Positions 1 through 11,415 of a DNA stretch of 64,000 nt are shown piece after piece. This DNA is from Symbiodinium natans. Lineage: Eukaryota > Sar > Dinophyceae > Suessiales > Symbiodiniaceae. The stretch lies in the NCBI GenBank assembly GCA_905221605.1, contig CAJNDS010002448.1, positions 233,501-297,500 on the forward strand. The letters are read 5' to 3'. The position numbers and the translations under genes are program-made. The notes beneath the pieces are model-generated. The model had not been told where the DNA came from and searched no databases. It saw nothing but the letters and a program-made list of their open reading frames with translations. The first letter of the stretch is position 1. Each line of letters opens with the position of its first letter.

Positions 1-572
1 ATGAAGAGCCAGTCTCTCCAGGAAATGTTGGGGTGGTTCAGCATGACATCTCCTCCATGAGACGCAAATGCCGGGACCCGGCATAGTTTATCGGCAAGTC
101 GTGTAAAGGGTTCACGATCTCTGCCTTTAAGGTTATTGGGAACACCCTCGGACCTTCTCGCACGCAAAGTACGAAAACCTTTGGAGGCCCTGCAAGTACC
201 CTGAACCAAAACGACAACACAAACAAGCCTTCCACATCTCCAAAGCCCTACAAACTCTGGAGCCCCATGCCCCTTCCTGAGATGATGCCGGCAAGCCTTG
301 GCTGACTCAGGGCGAAGTGTTGGGGATTTTGTTGCCACGCGCCAAGCAGAACAGCCACGCCGCAGGGCAAACACTTCGGGACGATGGGTGACGATGGAAA
401 TGCTGTGCAAAGGCCACGGTCAAGGACGCAGTTTCTCTACTCGTTCCGGGCTTCAACTCGCACAGTTCACGCGCAGGCGCAAGGCTCCAAGCTTGGTGGG
501 TGTAGGCTTCCGGGCTGGGCCCGAGAGCCCGGAACCAAAAGGACCCACAAGAAGTCCAACATTCAGGCAGCA
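1..572. other. no supported gene
   Basis: Short open frames exist on both strands (for example about 298-588 plus and 307-573 minus), but they overlap, and neither has convincing composition or a splice context. No repeat or RNA gene was recognised. Confidence 0.35.
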
Positions 573-676
573 TAATATAGGGCCCTGAATAAATCGAATA
601 AGGTCTTGCGGATTATTCGTGTATTGTATTAGGGGACCCTACGGGCATACTAGTAATAATTCCGACCCCTATATTA
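573..676. mobile_element. miniature inverted-repeat element, family B
   Basis: The left end reads TAATATAGGGCCCTGAAT and the right end CCGACCCCTATATTA, an imperfect terminal inverted repeat. The interior is non-coding. The same ends recur at 42348-42464, and related or partial copies lie at 6474-6546, 38575-38647 and 43602-43769. The size (~100 bp) and lack of an ORF fit a non-autonomous MITE. The family name is mine. Confidence 0.6.
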
Positions 677-1330
677 GCTGGGCCGCATGAACACCAGCGT
701 GTTGCCCACAAACTCCACGATGTGCCAGACGGTGTGTAGGACCTCGAAGGGCCCGGATGTCGGAAGGGCCCTGACCGAGTATACCTGCGACCTGGACCTT
801 CAGAATTTGAATTCAGCTTCAGATCTTACAGCCTTAAACTTCTACGTCCCATCTCTTCCTTACCCGAACGCCCCCCCGCAAACAGCTCTGAATGGTGTAC
901 CGGAATGAGTTCATTCCCACGCGTCCCCCGACGCCTCGGGGGAGACGAAGCGGGGGCCGGCATACTTGGCCAAGACGGCTCCTTCAGATGGCTTGCGCTT
1001 AGGAACAATATGCCTGCACCCCCCGCCCCTTTCATTTTTTGCATCTTCTACCATGTTGTTGTTGTTCGAAGAAGACACAGGACGTCAAGTCGCGGCGTGC
1101 GGCTAGCGACGTAAATAGATAGATGGCCATGTATACATGTATGTGTGTGTATGTATATATAGCTGCAAACTGCATGGCTGCTGCGCAGCTTAGCAATCAG
1201 AGAGCAGTCGAAACGAGCACGTGGCACTCGTTTTTGCAACATTTTGTCCTGCGACCACGACCGTGAGCACGCCGCTGGCTGCGAAGCCCTCCTGCGGAAG
1301 GGTTTCGGGTTTGTAGGGCTTGTGGTAGGC

Positions 1331-1687
1331 TTACGTAGAGTTTTCATTGCGCTCCCGCACGGCTGGACGAAAGCACAGATTCACGCAGCGGCTTTGCTCT
1401 AGGATGGGAGGGTGTACAGGTAGCCCATGACTTTCAGGGGTCCATTGTGCCCTGAAGACCTGAGGAGGCAAGAGATTGGGCACCTCCGCCCAGAAGAAGG
1501 CAAGGTATCCAAAGGCCACCTTAAAGCTGTAAGAAGTCTCGTTCTTCAGCAACGTTTCGGAGCCAAAGACTTTGGGGCCTTTGGGGAGTTTAGGCTGAGG
1601 CTCCAGAGGGTTTTGGACAGAGAAGGCCTCGGTTATCTGAGAATTTAGGAGGACTGGCAACCGAAGCCTTTCGAAAAGCAAGGGCAA
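1331..1687. other. exon-like open region, strand unresolved
   Basis: Two long frames overlap. The minus frame is open for 118 codons and has a donor-like CAG|GTCTTC near 1460. The plus frame, from ATG 1427 to 1648, encodes 73 residues rich in Leu, Arg and Glu (contains EDLRRQEIGHL). Either could be part of a real exon; no family was recognised. Confidence 0.25.
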
Positions 1688-1744
1688 CTCCAGTCATCCC
1701 TTTCTGCAACTGTCTCGCGATGCATCTGGTTCTCAGCTGCGGGT

Positions 1745-4370
1745 AGCCCTAAACGGTCAACTCTAAACCCTAAGCTAAACTTTACCCCTAAACCCTAACT
1801 GAAACCATGGCAGCCAAGAGGCCGTCAACAGCAGCTGACTCAGAATGTCGCCATGGTAACGCACATCGCTGCCCCAGAGTCCCAGGAGGTACACGGCTGC
1901 ATAACCTGCACGGAAGAAAGCAAAAGCCTACTACTGCAGTTCAGTAATTAAGGCTTGCTGCACGGTTTGGGGTGTTTAGGGGCTACGAAAAACCGAGGAT
2001 CCAGTCGTAAGGCGGATTGGCAAGGGTTTCGCATTTTTGTTGGGGGCTATATTCCCGGTTGAAGAAAGAGCCTTGAAAAAGCCCCGGTCGGAGTTCAAGT
2101 ATCCCGGTCAACCCGCATGATGGCAACTCCGGGACGGAAAGTTTGCTTTTGGAACTGCCCGTGTGGGGCCAAACGCTCTACCTGCTAGCGTCTCTGGCAT
2201 GGCTCTTCCAGTCTCTAGTGCCCCCTTCGGGCCTTGGGGCACATCTTATGCCTAGGCACCTGACAAGTCACCCTTAAAGCCTGTTGGCTTGCCTGGATGA
2301 TACCGTCATTACTCTAGCCCCGACATCTCGTGTGCCAACCAGGATGAAACTCAGCCCTGTCTATGACACGCGGGCGACGCGGGCCAGTTGACCAGCCCGT
2401 GGTGAACTGATGTCCAGGCAAGGCAGCTTAAAATGTCCGGCCTCCAAGTGCGCCCAACAGTGGGCCCAAGACCACGCCTCCCAAGCACGAGGCTTTAGGC
2501 TCTGGAGCGCTTCCAGAAAAGCACGGTATAAGCTCTCGTCGGGTTTAGGGTTTAGGGTATGGGGCGGGTTTCTGGTTGAGGGTTACTTGCGCTACATGTC
2601 TTGGAGAGCAAGTCTCAAAAACCGCGGGCGTGCCCACCCAAACCCTAAACCCTAAACCCCAAGCCCCAAACCCTACACCCTAAACCCTAATCAGCCCCCA
2701 GCCTCGGAAGAGGAATGCAGCGAGACCCGAAGGGGTTGTGAAGGAGGAGTCCATATTGGCAATCAGCATCCTTGGTTTGTTTCTTAACGCCATCCTGGGA
2801 TTTAAGGTTTCGGGTTTTGGCCAAAATCCACGGGCCAGGGCGTTAACAGAAAAAATACGCAGCGTGACACAGGGATCCTACCCGTAGAAACGGAAAGCGT
2901 TTGCCAGATCCAACCCAGGCATCATCTTGAAGAGGTTGAAGAAGACCTGGGCTTCACGTGGGAGGGTTTAGGGTTTAGGGTTTAGGGTTTAGGGTTTAGG
3001 GTTTAGGGTTTAGGGTTTAGGGTTTAGGGTTCAGGGTTTAGGGTTTAGGTCGGAATGCACGAGAGTATGGGGGGGGGGGGGGGGGCGGCTTACAATAACG
3101 GACCCCTAATTATGGACCCCAAATAGTAGGGTTCCCTTCTGATATGACACCCTTGCGGCCCCGAACTGCAAAGTGCCAGTTTTGAAGAAGTGACCCTAAA
3201 ACGTAAACCCCAAACCCAACCCTAAACCCTAAACCCGAAACCCGAAACCCCCTAAACCCTAAACCCTAAACCCATCATCCTGTAGGGTCTGAGGAGGTTG
3301 AGGGCCTTTAATTTCGGCTCGAGGCCGAAGTGAAACTGAAGTTTCATCAACGGGGGTTGCTCAGCTTCCACTCAACTCGGTACCATGGCTAGGGGTTAGG
3401 GTTTTAGGGTTAGGGTTTAGGGTTTAGGGTTTAGGGTTTAGGGTTTTAGGGTCGGGTTCGGGTTTCGGGTTTCGGGGGTTCTGGGTCTGGCTCCCCGCAT
3501 CTCCCGGCAACATCGTGTTTCTGGGTCCACTTTTTCCGCTTTGAGCTACAGGGCTTCGTGTTTGGGACTAAACCCTAACCCTTTGCAACAGGCTTGCCAC
3601 TTCGCCCGGAGTTGGTGCCACTCGAAACCTAACCCTACCCTAACCCTAAAACCCTAAACCCTAAACCCTAAACCCCAAACCCATTTAGGACTGTTAGGCT
3701 CTGTCTGCGGCCGTCCAGCAATGGCTGTGCCGTCGTTCAGGAGGGACTCGCCGCTGATGAGCATCGTCAGTCGTGGCGACCTTGTGGGGGTTGCTCTAGA
3801 TTAGGGTTTAGGGTTTAGGGTCCCTTTGGTACCCTCATTGGGGGGGAATCCCATGTAGGGGTTTAGCGTTGAGGGTTTAGGGTTAAGGCGAATAAGGGGG
3901 GGGGGGGGGGATCTACTATGATGGACAACCCTTTTTAGTTTGAGGGTTCAGTTTCCCAAGCATGCCTGCATCCACCCCTTGGTGGCTTGCCCGAATTTTT
4001 GAAGCCGAACGTTTTCCAAGCCCGAAGACCTTGCAAAAGCAAAGGCCAAGACAGCACAATTCACGACCCCAAGCCCCCTAAACCCTTGAAACCCGAAAGC
4101 CCTAAACCCGAAACCCCCAAAGGCTGAAAAAGCTGAAGCCTAGAGCCCTAAACCCTAAACCAAAGGCTTAAATACTGAAATACTGGAGCCTAGAGCCCTA
4201 AACTGCTCAAGGACAACAGCAGATCATCGCCCCGGGACACACCCAAGGAGTTGAAGATGGAGACCACGGCCACCGGATCTGTGGCGGAAGTGATCGCGCC
4301 TCACACTTCAGGAATCCAGTCTTGTGGGGTTTAGGGTTTAGGGCTTAGGGCTTAGGGTTTGGGGTTCACA
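1745..4370. repeat. cluster of interstitial telomeric tracts
   Basis: At least ten short CCCTAAA or TTTAGGG tracts in both orientations, for example near 1745-1800, 2637-2690, 3193-3275, 3391-3475, 3626-3682, 3802-3822 and 4327-4366, mixed with variants (CCCGAAA, TTTCGGG, TTTTAGGG). G runs occur at about 3070-3085 and 3897-3910. Nothing gene-like was seen between the tracts. Confidence 0.85.
2963..3049 (+). repeat. TTTAGGG array
   Basis: About twelve near-perfect head-to-tail heptamers with one TTCAGGG variant near the end. The flanks are unique sequence, so it is interstitial, not a chromosome end. Confidence 0.95.
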
Positions 4371-5499
4371 TTCTGGCTTCCAAGGGCTTGAGACAATGCA
4401 TTCTAGGAACGATAGGGGTTTCGACTCTCACAACTGGTGCAAGCGCAGGCAAGGATCCGGGACTTACTTCTCCAATAACCAAGGGGTACAAAGGTTAAAC
4501 TTTTATTTTTCTACAAAAAGAGGAAACCCCAAGGGGAAAAAAGGTTAAACTTATTTTCCTACAAAAAGAGGAAACCCAAAAAGTTTCAAGTTCAACTATT
4601 GGCAAAGTGGGCGGTTCGCGTGTCCAAGAGCACAGCGCTTCGGCTGTAGCGGCAGATTGAAACCGAGGCCCGATCCCCAGCTTAGCAGGCTTAAGAACAA
4701 GAGGGTTTAGGGTTTTTTTTTGCCACCTGCCTAGCTCTCGCACTGTACATAGTAATTGATCCGCAGGGTTCCGGCTCAGAGGGCAAACAAGACTCTATGA
4801 GTAGCCCGCACTGCTGTACGGACTGGACAGGACTCCGCCTGTCCCCAATCACTCATCGCGCTTCCCAACCATAGCCTCCCTGCCAACGCAGCTCGCCACC
4901 CTTTTCCGCTTCCCGAGCAAATCGTTCTACGTCAGTTTCCGATTCCAACTCTTGAGGCGGAGAGGAAAGTCAAAAAGGCCCCATTTACAGCACACGCGCC
5001 AGCCTTTGCACTGGCTTCAGGACTGAGAGTCGCTCCGGACTGGGGCCTGACGCAATCTGGAGGGCCGAGGTCACAAGCGCACAAGCCGCGTTGTCAACTT
5101 GCGACGATGAAACGAGATATCAGAGCTGTGCAGAGCAGCCTTGAACAAGTCCATGTGCATAAACCGCAAGCTGCAACAAACAAACCATCCGGACACAGCT
5201 GCAATGCGACCTTTGAGCTTTAATGTCATGAGGCCTTCAGGGATGACAAAATGTCATTTGAAGGCACCCTCTGAAGATCTGAAGCTGAGCGCGTGTCCAC
5301 GCACCGAACTTGAAATGTTTGCCCGCAGGCCAGAGATCAACAGCAGTACGAGCCGTGAGCCGCTGTAGGAACTCGACACCACAACGTCGAGCCGTCATGC
5401 AATGCTCGCTTGAAGGCTCTAACTGCTCGCTTGAAGGCTCTGACAGCTTAACAGCAAAACTAACAATGCTTAACACGATTGCTGACGCCCTTGTGGTGG

Positions 5500-5995
5500 C
5501 CAGTATTGTCAGAGGGGCAGCTGTCAGGACTCCTTGCTCCCCAGGGCTTTGGCCAGCACACATCTGCAAAAGCGCCTACACAGCGCGGCCTGGTAGTCGT
5601 CTTGAGGCACCAGTGGCTGCTCCTCCGCCTCCTCGTCGCTCAGTTCCTCAGCCAGCATTTCGACATCGCGGGACGCCCGTCATCGACGCCACGAGTCGGT
5701 CAACCTCGGCTTCCCTTCTCGGACTCAGCGATGGCAACGGTGTCGAGTAGAGCTCCTCCTCGATCTCATGCCACGACCGTTGCGACACGCGGTTATGAGC
5801 AGGAAGGTGCCCCAAGCCGACTTCAATGGTCTTGGACTCAGCTGCCGTTGCCGCGGCTGGGCTACGAAGCATTGTTGACGTCGTTGACGTATGCTGCAAC
5901 GCTGATGCTGGGTCCGAAGCATCACCCACTGGGACTCCCAAAATTGTTGTGATGGGGTTGGCAAGGCGGCCAGGGCATGCATCTGTGTTCGTCAT
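5500..5995 (-). pseudogene. broken reading frame of the retrocopy
   Basis: The ATG at 5995 opens a frame of 115 codons, to 5648, starting MTNTDACPGRL and containing SWHEIEEELYSTPLPSLSPR. Near 5660 this frame runs into a stop. The continuation with clear protein character (MLAEELSDEEAEEQPL, then QDDYQAALCRRFCRCVLAK) lies one frame over and ends near 5525. A one-base shift between them is the simplest explanation, as expected in a processed pseudogene. The product would be a ~150-residue protein with an acidic segment followed by a Cys/Arg-rich stretch. No known family was recognised, and longer plus-strand frames here are taken as shadows. Confidence 0.5.
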
Positions 5996-6045
5996 CTGCA
6001 ACGCTAATCGCAAGGCAGGAAGAACGTGAGCCGAGCCAAGATGCG

Positions 6046-6067
6046 CTTGAGCCAAAATGGCTACGGT
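6046..6067 (-). other. relict dinoflagellate spliced-leader sequence
   Basis: All 22 positions of the conserved dinoflagellate spliced leader are present, beginning ACCGTAGCC and ending GGCTCAAG. It is followed by a degenerate second look-alike (CATCTTGGCTC), possibly an older relict. It is not an SL RNA gene: no donor GT follows it, and it abuts a coding leader. Confidence 0.92.
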
Positions 6068-6437
6068 TAGGGTTTAGGGTTTAGGGTTTAGGGGGTTAGG
6101 AGCCGAGGGTTTCCAGAACAAATGTCCGAGATGCATCCCGAGCCTGGCTTGCAAACCCCGACCCCCGGAAGACTCGAACACTCTGCATAAATCCGAACCC
6201 TCTAAGCCCTAAGTGGTGCTTGACATCAACACTCAGGGGAACTCATACCCTAAACCCTAAACCCTAAACCCTGAACCCTAAACCCTAAATCCTAAACCCT
6301 AAACCTAAACCCTAAGCCAGAATCAATAGGTGCCGGCCAGAGCACCAAAAGCCATGGCCAAAGGCCAGGACCATTCCTGCAGAAAGGACGGGGGCTTAGG
6401 GTTTAGGGTTTAGAGTTTAGGGCTTAGGGTTTAGGGT
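6067..6437. repeat. three telomeric tracts
   Basis: A TTTAGGG tract at 6067-6094 touches the spliced-leader relict. A CCCTAAA tract of about nine units lies at 6246-6316 and a mixed TTTAGGG/TTTAGAG tract at 6391-6437. Unique non-coding DNA lies between them. Confidence 0.9.
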
Positions 6438-6473
6438 GGCTTGTCAGAGGGTGTTCTTGGCCTTGAAAACCCG

Positions 6474-6546
6474 AATAATACAGGGCCTTAACAATTAGAA
6501 TATAGGGTTTTGGGGGGTTCTTAAGAGTATGGTTCCCTTTAAAACC
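6474..6546. mobile_element. partial family B inverted-repeat element
   Basis: Contains the family B core CAGGGCCTTAACAATTAGAA and the T/G-rich middle with AAGAGTATGGTTCCC. The right terminal repeat is not recognisable, so this is a truncated or diverged copy. Confidence 0.4.
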
Positions 6547-7230
6547 CTAGACGCCCTAAGCCCGCATTTGGCAGCCAGAGATGCTCTTGGAAGGGTGACC
6601 GCGCCAGCAGCCCTCCAGTTCTCCCAAAGCAGAAACTCGCTTGCGACCAAGAGGCATAGGGGAGGATGTACTTCGCCGCCACGCCGGCCAACAGGGCGCC
6701 CACAATGACCTCAAGGAAGGCGCTTCGTGAAGGTTCGCCCGTCTTGGTAGAAGTAAACTAGCCTGGAGCATCTATAACCGTGACGATAAGGCTCCTTCCT
6801 AAACCCTAAACCCTCATCCCTCAACCCTGAACCCTATGGCCCCAGGATAAGAAAGTACCCCCTGAACTGCTCAGGGGCAACTTGGAACATGCAGACCCTC
6901 CTACTTGTTCAGCTTGCTAAAAGCAACTCAGGGTTCACCTGTGCCCCCTACTCTGGAGTAAACCCTGAAAAACAACTATATATTTTTTTAGGTATAAGTA
7001 GCTATAATAGGAACCCAGAACCAAAAATATATATATATATATATATATATTCAAGTATAGTACTCCAAAGCCCAGTGCCAGAACATTTCAAAGGGACCAC
7101 GCGAACCCCGAAAAACCTCAGGGCGACTCGGCCAGCAAAGCCCTGCGAAGAAGAGAGTCGCAAGGGCGCTGTTCGGGAGGGCCACGTGTCCCCTCTACCC
7201 TCAGAAACTCGAAGCTCAGAACCCTCAGGC
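6547..7230. other. gene-poor stretch with TA microsatellite
   Basis: No supported gene. Contains a short CCCTAAA tract (6799-6835) and a (TA) run at about 7026-7051. A plus frame at 6889-7242 is largely created by the TA run and is not believed. Confidence 0.5.
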
Positions 7231-7320
7231 CCTACACCCTAAACATCCCTAAACCCTAAACCCTGAACCCTAAACCCTAAACCCTAAACCCTAAACCCTA
7301 ACCCTAAACCCTAAACCCTG
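7231..7320 (-). repeat. CCCTAAA array
   Basis: About twelve heptamers, with one CCCTGAA and one CCCTAA variant. Confidence 0.95.
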
Positions 7321-8505
7321 ACATGAGGAAAGGTTGGGCTCTTCGAGGTGAGCTTTTTTCTGTAGGATTCCTGGGCTTCGTTGCAGCATCTACTTCGCCT
7401 TCATACCTAAAAAGGAACAAAGCCTCGCAGAAGGCGCTGAATGCTTTAACCCTGAATGCTTTAAGTCTTGACCCTAATGCCCTGGACCATCAGTTTCTGG
7501 GGCTTCTACGCCAGGGACCGCCATAATGAAGCACTGCCAGAAGCATCGCTGGACCATGCCTTAGACCAGTTGAACCGAAGCTGAGGATTTGGTATCGGAA
7601 GGACGTTTTCGGGGCTCAGCAGAAAACAGCTCTCTACTTGATGGTCCCTCGCTGGGGTTTATGATTATCATGGAGCCTTCTTATTTAACACCTCGCCCCC
7701 AAAAAAAACAATGATAACAAAAGCTTTAAAAACAATGAGAACAAAACGTGGAGAACAAACCCATCGGCTTGCTGTTACAGGGTCAGGCAAATCCACTGAG
7801 CCCAGGCTCGGGCGGAGTCCAGGTTTAGGGTTTAGGGTTTAGATTTTAGGGTTTAGGGTTTAGGGGGAGCTCAAGGTTTACCTTTGGCATTGCAAGGAGA
7901 TTGTTGTGACTTAGGGGGCTTGGAGACCATTGCGATTTCTCTTGGGATCTGCGATGCCAGCATCGGAGCTTCACTGCACTAACCTCTTTCCGTGTCCCGA
8001 GGCTGCTGTGAAACCTTGAACCCCAAACTGGTTTGGGGTTTAGGGTTCAGGGTTTAGGGAGCAAATGACAAGCCCAGCATGAACTCAAACCCCCGGGCAA
8101 CCTAAACCCATCGAACGAGTACCTCGGAGCCCCTTGAACTCAAGTGCAGCACATGGGCTCATGTTCAGGTTCATGGCCTCCGAGAAGATCAGAGGCGGCA
8201 AGAAAGCGAACCTGGCGCCGTGGAGACAAGGGATCTTGCAGGGGGGGCCCGAAGGCCTGAAGGGTGGCTAGTACAAGTAAGTAGTAACAAGGAGGGCCAT
8301 ACCATGGGTTTAGGGTTTAGGGTTTAGGAAGTCAAAGAATGAGGAAGCTCCCTATAGGCGAGTTACTCCTTCCTGAGCGTCAGCACGCACAGCGAGATCC
8401 CTACGTCCCTTGCATCACGATCCTGACACAAAACGGTACGGTGTACAGCTCAGCCTCGCCGGCAAGGGTAAGAATTAAACCCAGAGACTGCAGACCTACA
8501 TGGTT
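7321..8505. other. gene-poor stretch with small telomeric tracts
   Basis: TTTAGGG tracts lie near 7824-7866, 8035-8060 and 8306-8330. Frames of about 67 codons at 7323-7526 and 8339-8542 lack supporting signals. An A-rich segment (about 7700-7745) has AAAACAATGA-like repeats. Confidence 0.45.
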
Positions 8506-8590
8506 TACCCAAAGGCTCCTATGTAGTACCTTTTTGGGGTAGTGGGAATATAACTAGCCCAAAAAGGAACTACATTGGAGCCTTTGGGTA
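8506..8590. mobile_element. 85-bp palindromic MITE with TA ends
   Basis: The left arm TACCCAAAGGCTCCTATGTA and right arm TACATTGGAGCCTTTGGGTA are inverted repeats about 34 bp long, with few mismatches, around a short non-coding centre. TA at each outer edge would fit the TA target preference of Tc1/mariner-type elements. No other full copy was seen in the window. Confidence 0.65.
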
Positions 8591-9232
8591 GGGTTTATGG
8601 TTTAGGGCTTCGGGGCTGAAGACATTCTGGACTTCCTTCTCTTGACTCCGACACAGGGACTCCACAAATGAACTAATGAACTAGGCAATTGCATCCCGGG
8701 ACAAGGTTGCCCATAGGGTTCAGAGTTTAGGTTTGTCAAGCAGGCAAGGATTTCTCGTGTTCCGCGTCAGGTTTAGGGTTTAGGGTAGTCCTGAACTCGG
8801 GCCATATGCTTGAAGGCGTAAGGATGCAAGGTTGCATGGGAAGGTCATCCTGACATCCCTACTCGGCCGGCGCACATGAAGAGGTGAGGGTCAATGTCGT
8901 GCCACAAGTCCAAGGAGTCCTTCCCAAGAACAACATGTGTCAGCAATGATTTAAGCATGATCTTTTAATGTTTGTTTTGTGCATATATGTATACCTATAT
9001 GTGGTATTGAAAGTATATAGTCTTGATACGAAGATCGTGTGCGTGTATGTATGTATGTATGCATGCATGTATGTAACTATGTATGTAACTATCGTCAAAC
9101 TTCAGCTGACAAACGAGGCGACAATATACTTCTACGTAAGAACGCTCAGAAACAGGTCTTGTGCTTCAGAACGACTACAACCTCAACTCCCGCTCAGCTC
9201 ATCATCCCGGAAAACCAGCGAAAAGCACCCTA

Positions 9233-9327
9233 AACATTCCGTTATACTAACAGTCCGTTCGAGGGATTGTAATAGGGGGCACTAAAATCCCTATTAAGGA
9301 CTGTTTGTATAAGGGTGAACATCCCAA
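9233..9327. mobile_element. family A inverted-repeat element, left end decayed
   Basis: The right half shows the family A pattern: CCCTATTAAGGACTG, then TATAAGG, then GAACATCCCAA. The left half keeps TTATACTAACAGTCC but its outer end is degraded. See 51608-51712 for an intact copy. Confidence 0.65.
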
Positions 9328-10380
9328 CCCTAATCCCTAAACTCTATAAACTCTAGAAGACAAAGGCCCAACATCTCAAGTCGACAAGGCATTTCAGCAA
9401 GTCCTGCCTCCTAAGGTCCTGCAAGCCGGCGGCCTTTGTTCAAATATCCTTTACAGAAATAAGGACAATCAAAAATGAAAATACGACTCTTAATAATACG
9501 AACAGAAACAGTACTAATAATAATAATACTTATGATAGTATAGTGCATTGTTTTATTGTCAAACTACTCGTCCTGTGTATTTAAAGACCTTGCACGCTGA
9601 ATCCCAAGGTCTCCTCGAAAGTGCGAGGCAGCCACGGGCTGCCTAAGGTTTACAGGGTTTAGGGTTTAGGTTTCCAGGGTTTAGGGTTTAGGGTCAAGGG
9701 CTCACTGTCAGTGTTCGTGGAGGTTCTGGGAAGGTTTGAGGTAGGTTGGTTGGTTGGAAGACACGATCGTGTCAGCCACGGGCCAGGGTAACAGAGAGAG
9801 AGGGAGGGCAGGGATTGAGGTGGTACTAGTGGCAGGAAATCTACCCGAGTTTAAGCCCAAATTCAGCATCTAAGTTTGATTGTGTTTATTAGATGGCTCA
9901 TGGTATGTGAGGCCTGTGGCTTTCTTGCGCTCGGCATCTGGGTCTTAGTCATACGGGTAGGGTTCCTGGATTTCCTGTCTTCCGCACGATCTGAGGCAAT
10001 CGCAACCCACTTTCTATCATGCCATCAGGCGTTCAGCATACTCTTCACAAAGATCAGGGGCCACAAGCCGTGAGAACTCAAGATTGAGCTTTGGGAGCTC
10101 GACAGTGTTGGGGATTGGGGGTGTCTACACTTTGTGTTGGCTTAAACTTCGGGTCGAGGGTGCCCCAGCCTCGATATCCCAGATTCAGGCAAGTCGCCGC
10201 GGATCAAAGCCATCAAAACCCCCTCGGCAAAGATGGCACCTTTGCAAAGACCAGATGTGCAAAGAGCTTCTGGAACTAGTCGGACCAATTTCTGATGACA
10301 CAGAACTACAGAAGATGAACTCGGGTTGCTGCTGTGTACAAGGGGCTCCGTAGCCGGCTTGGTCTATGGCTTGGCCCTTT
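9328..10380. other. possible exons, weak
   Basis: Telomeric tracts occur at 9654-9693. A plus frame at 9876-10073 is hydrophobic. Another at 10084-10353 ends in a segment with good protein character (LCKDQMCKELLELVGPISDD). Neither has convincing splice sites at both ends and no family was recognised. Confidence 0.25.
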
Positions 10381-11415
10381 GCAAACCCTACTCCTCAACT
10401 GCCGCACGACAACCTAAGCACCGTACTCACTGTACGCCCTTAACACGCTTGAACCATTTTTGCTGAGCCCGAACCCCGGATCCGAAAACCCTAAACCCTG
10501 AACCCTAAACCGTCCTTTTCACATGAACCTACTCCAAGCGGACGCCATCCTTTAACAGCGACCTCTTCGAGCCAAGTTGCAGGTGTAAGGAAAAGATCCA
10601 CCTCCGACAGGGAGAGGATCACGCACCCATGTCTCTGAAACCATGCTTGTTCTCACTATATAAATGTTGTAAAACCCCCCAACTAAAACCCCAGCTCAAG
10701 CCAGGGTTATCCCAACCCGAAGACGCTAGCAGTGGAAGGAAGCTCGGAAACGGCAACGCCAAGTAGCTTCAGCGCCACCCGTTTGGTGCAAGACTCAACG
10801 CGAGCTGTCAACCAAGCCATGCGTTGTCGGAATCAACATCTAGGCGCGCCTGTTCAGATCTGATCTTCCATGATCGAGAAGCGGCGTGAGAATGCCGAAG
10901 GGAAACCAAACCACCAAAGTCTGAAACTCGTGAGCTCTTTACACCAACGATGCCTTGATTGAGCCTCAGCTCCACTCTATGAAGCTTTGCTCGGGCGCCT
11001 TTCCGCTCGAGCAGACCATTGGTGAAGAGTCCCAGCATGACCTATGCAGTAACAGGTGGCTGCAGGGGTGGGCCTGGTTTAGGGTTTAAGGTTTAGGGTT
11101 GAGGGTTTAGGGTTGAGGGTTTTTGGCATGCTTTCGGGTAATAGGGCCAAGGCGAACAGCCAGTAGGGGTTTAGGGGGCTTCCGGTCATGTCGTGGATGT
11201 GGGTGCCGATACAAAGGAGCTCTCCAGCGCAGCCCTGTAACAAAATACCCCGAAAGAATCCCGAAAACTCCGAGAATAAGGGCACCCTTTTTGGGGATGC
11301 CTTTAAGGAGCTTCTGTTCTACTTGGGGATATAAACGGGGTACCCCTACTTTGGGAAATGCCCATATCACATCTCCACTCCCCCAGCAGACCCCCGTCTC
11401 CCCCCTTCGCCCCCC
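10381..11415. other. gene-poor stretch
   Basis: Small telomeric tracts near 10489-10512 and 11076-11125. A minus frame from ATG 11038 to 10808 (76 codons) competes with a 30-codon plus frame from 10869. Neither is preferred. Confidence 0.35.

Larger units (their letters stand above)
4713..6067 (-). pseudogene. spliced-leader-headed retrocopy of an mRNA, flanked by telomeric repeats
   Basis: Read on the minus strand, this block starts with a complete dinoflagellate spliced leader (6067-6046). It continues through about 50 nt of leader to an ATG at 5995 and an open frame to 5648, and ends at 4713 in an A run of about nine next to CCCTAAA. Telomeric heptamers touch both ends: about four copies at 6067-6094 and one and a half at 4702-4712. 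Spliced leaders are joined to mRNA in trans, so a genomic copy directly upstream of a frame is the mark of a reverse-transcribed mature mRNA. A frame change inside the coding part supports a decayed copy. The A run is short and shares its first As with the telomeric unit, so the 3' end is less certain than the 5' end. Confidence 0.75.

Noticed and set aside
1-2. Window start taken as a chromosome end because telomeric repeats are abundant nearby
   Set aside because: The first 1.7 kb is unique sequence and the tracts occur throughout, in both orientations.
5310-5952. Two plus-strand frames of 146 and 157 codons
   Set aside because: The spliced-leader relict fixes the sense strand as minus here.
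10450-10480. CCATTTTTGCTGAG, a second spliced-leader look-alike
   Set aside because: Too many mismatches and no frame or A run downstream.
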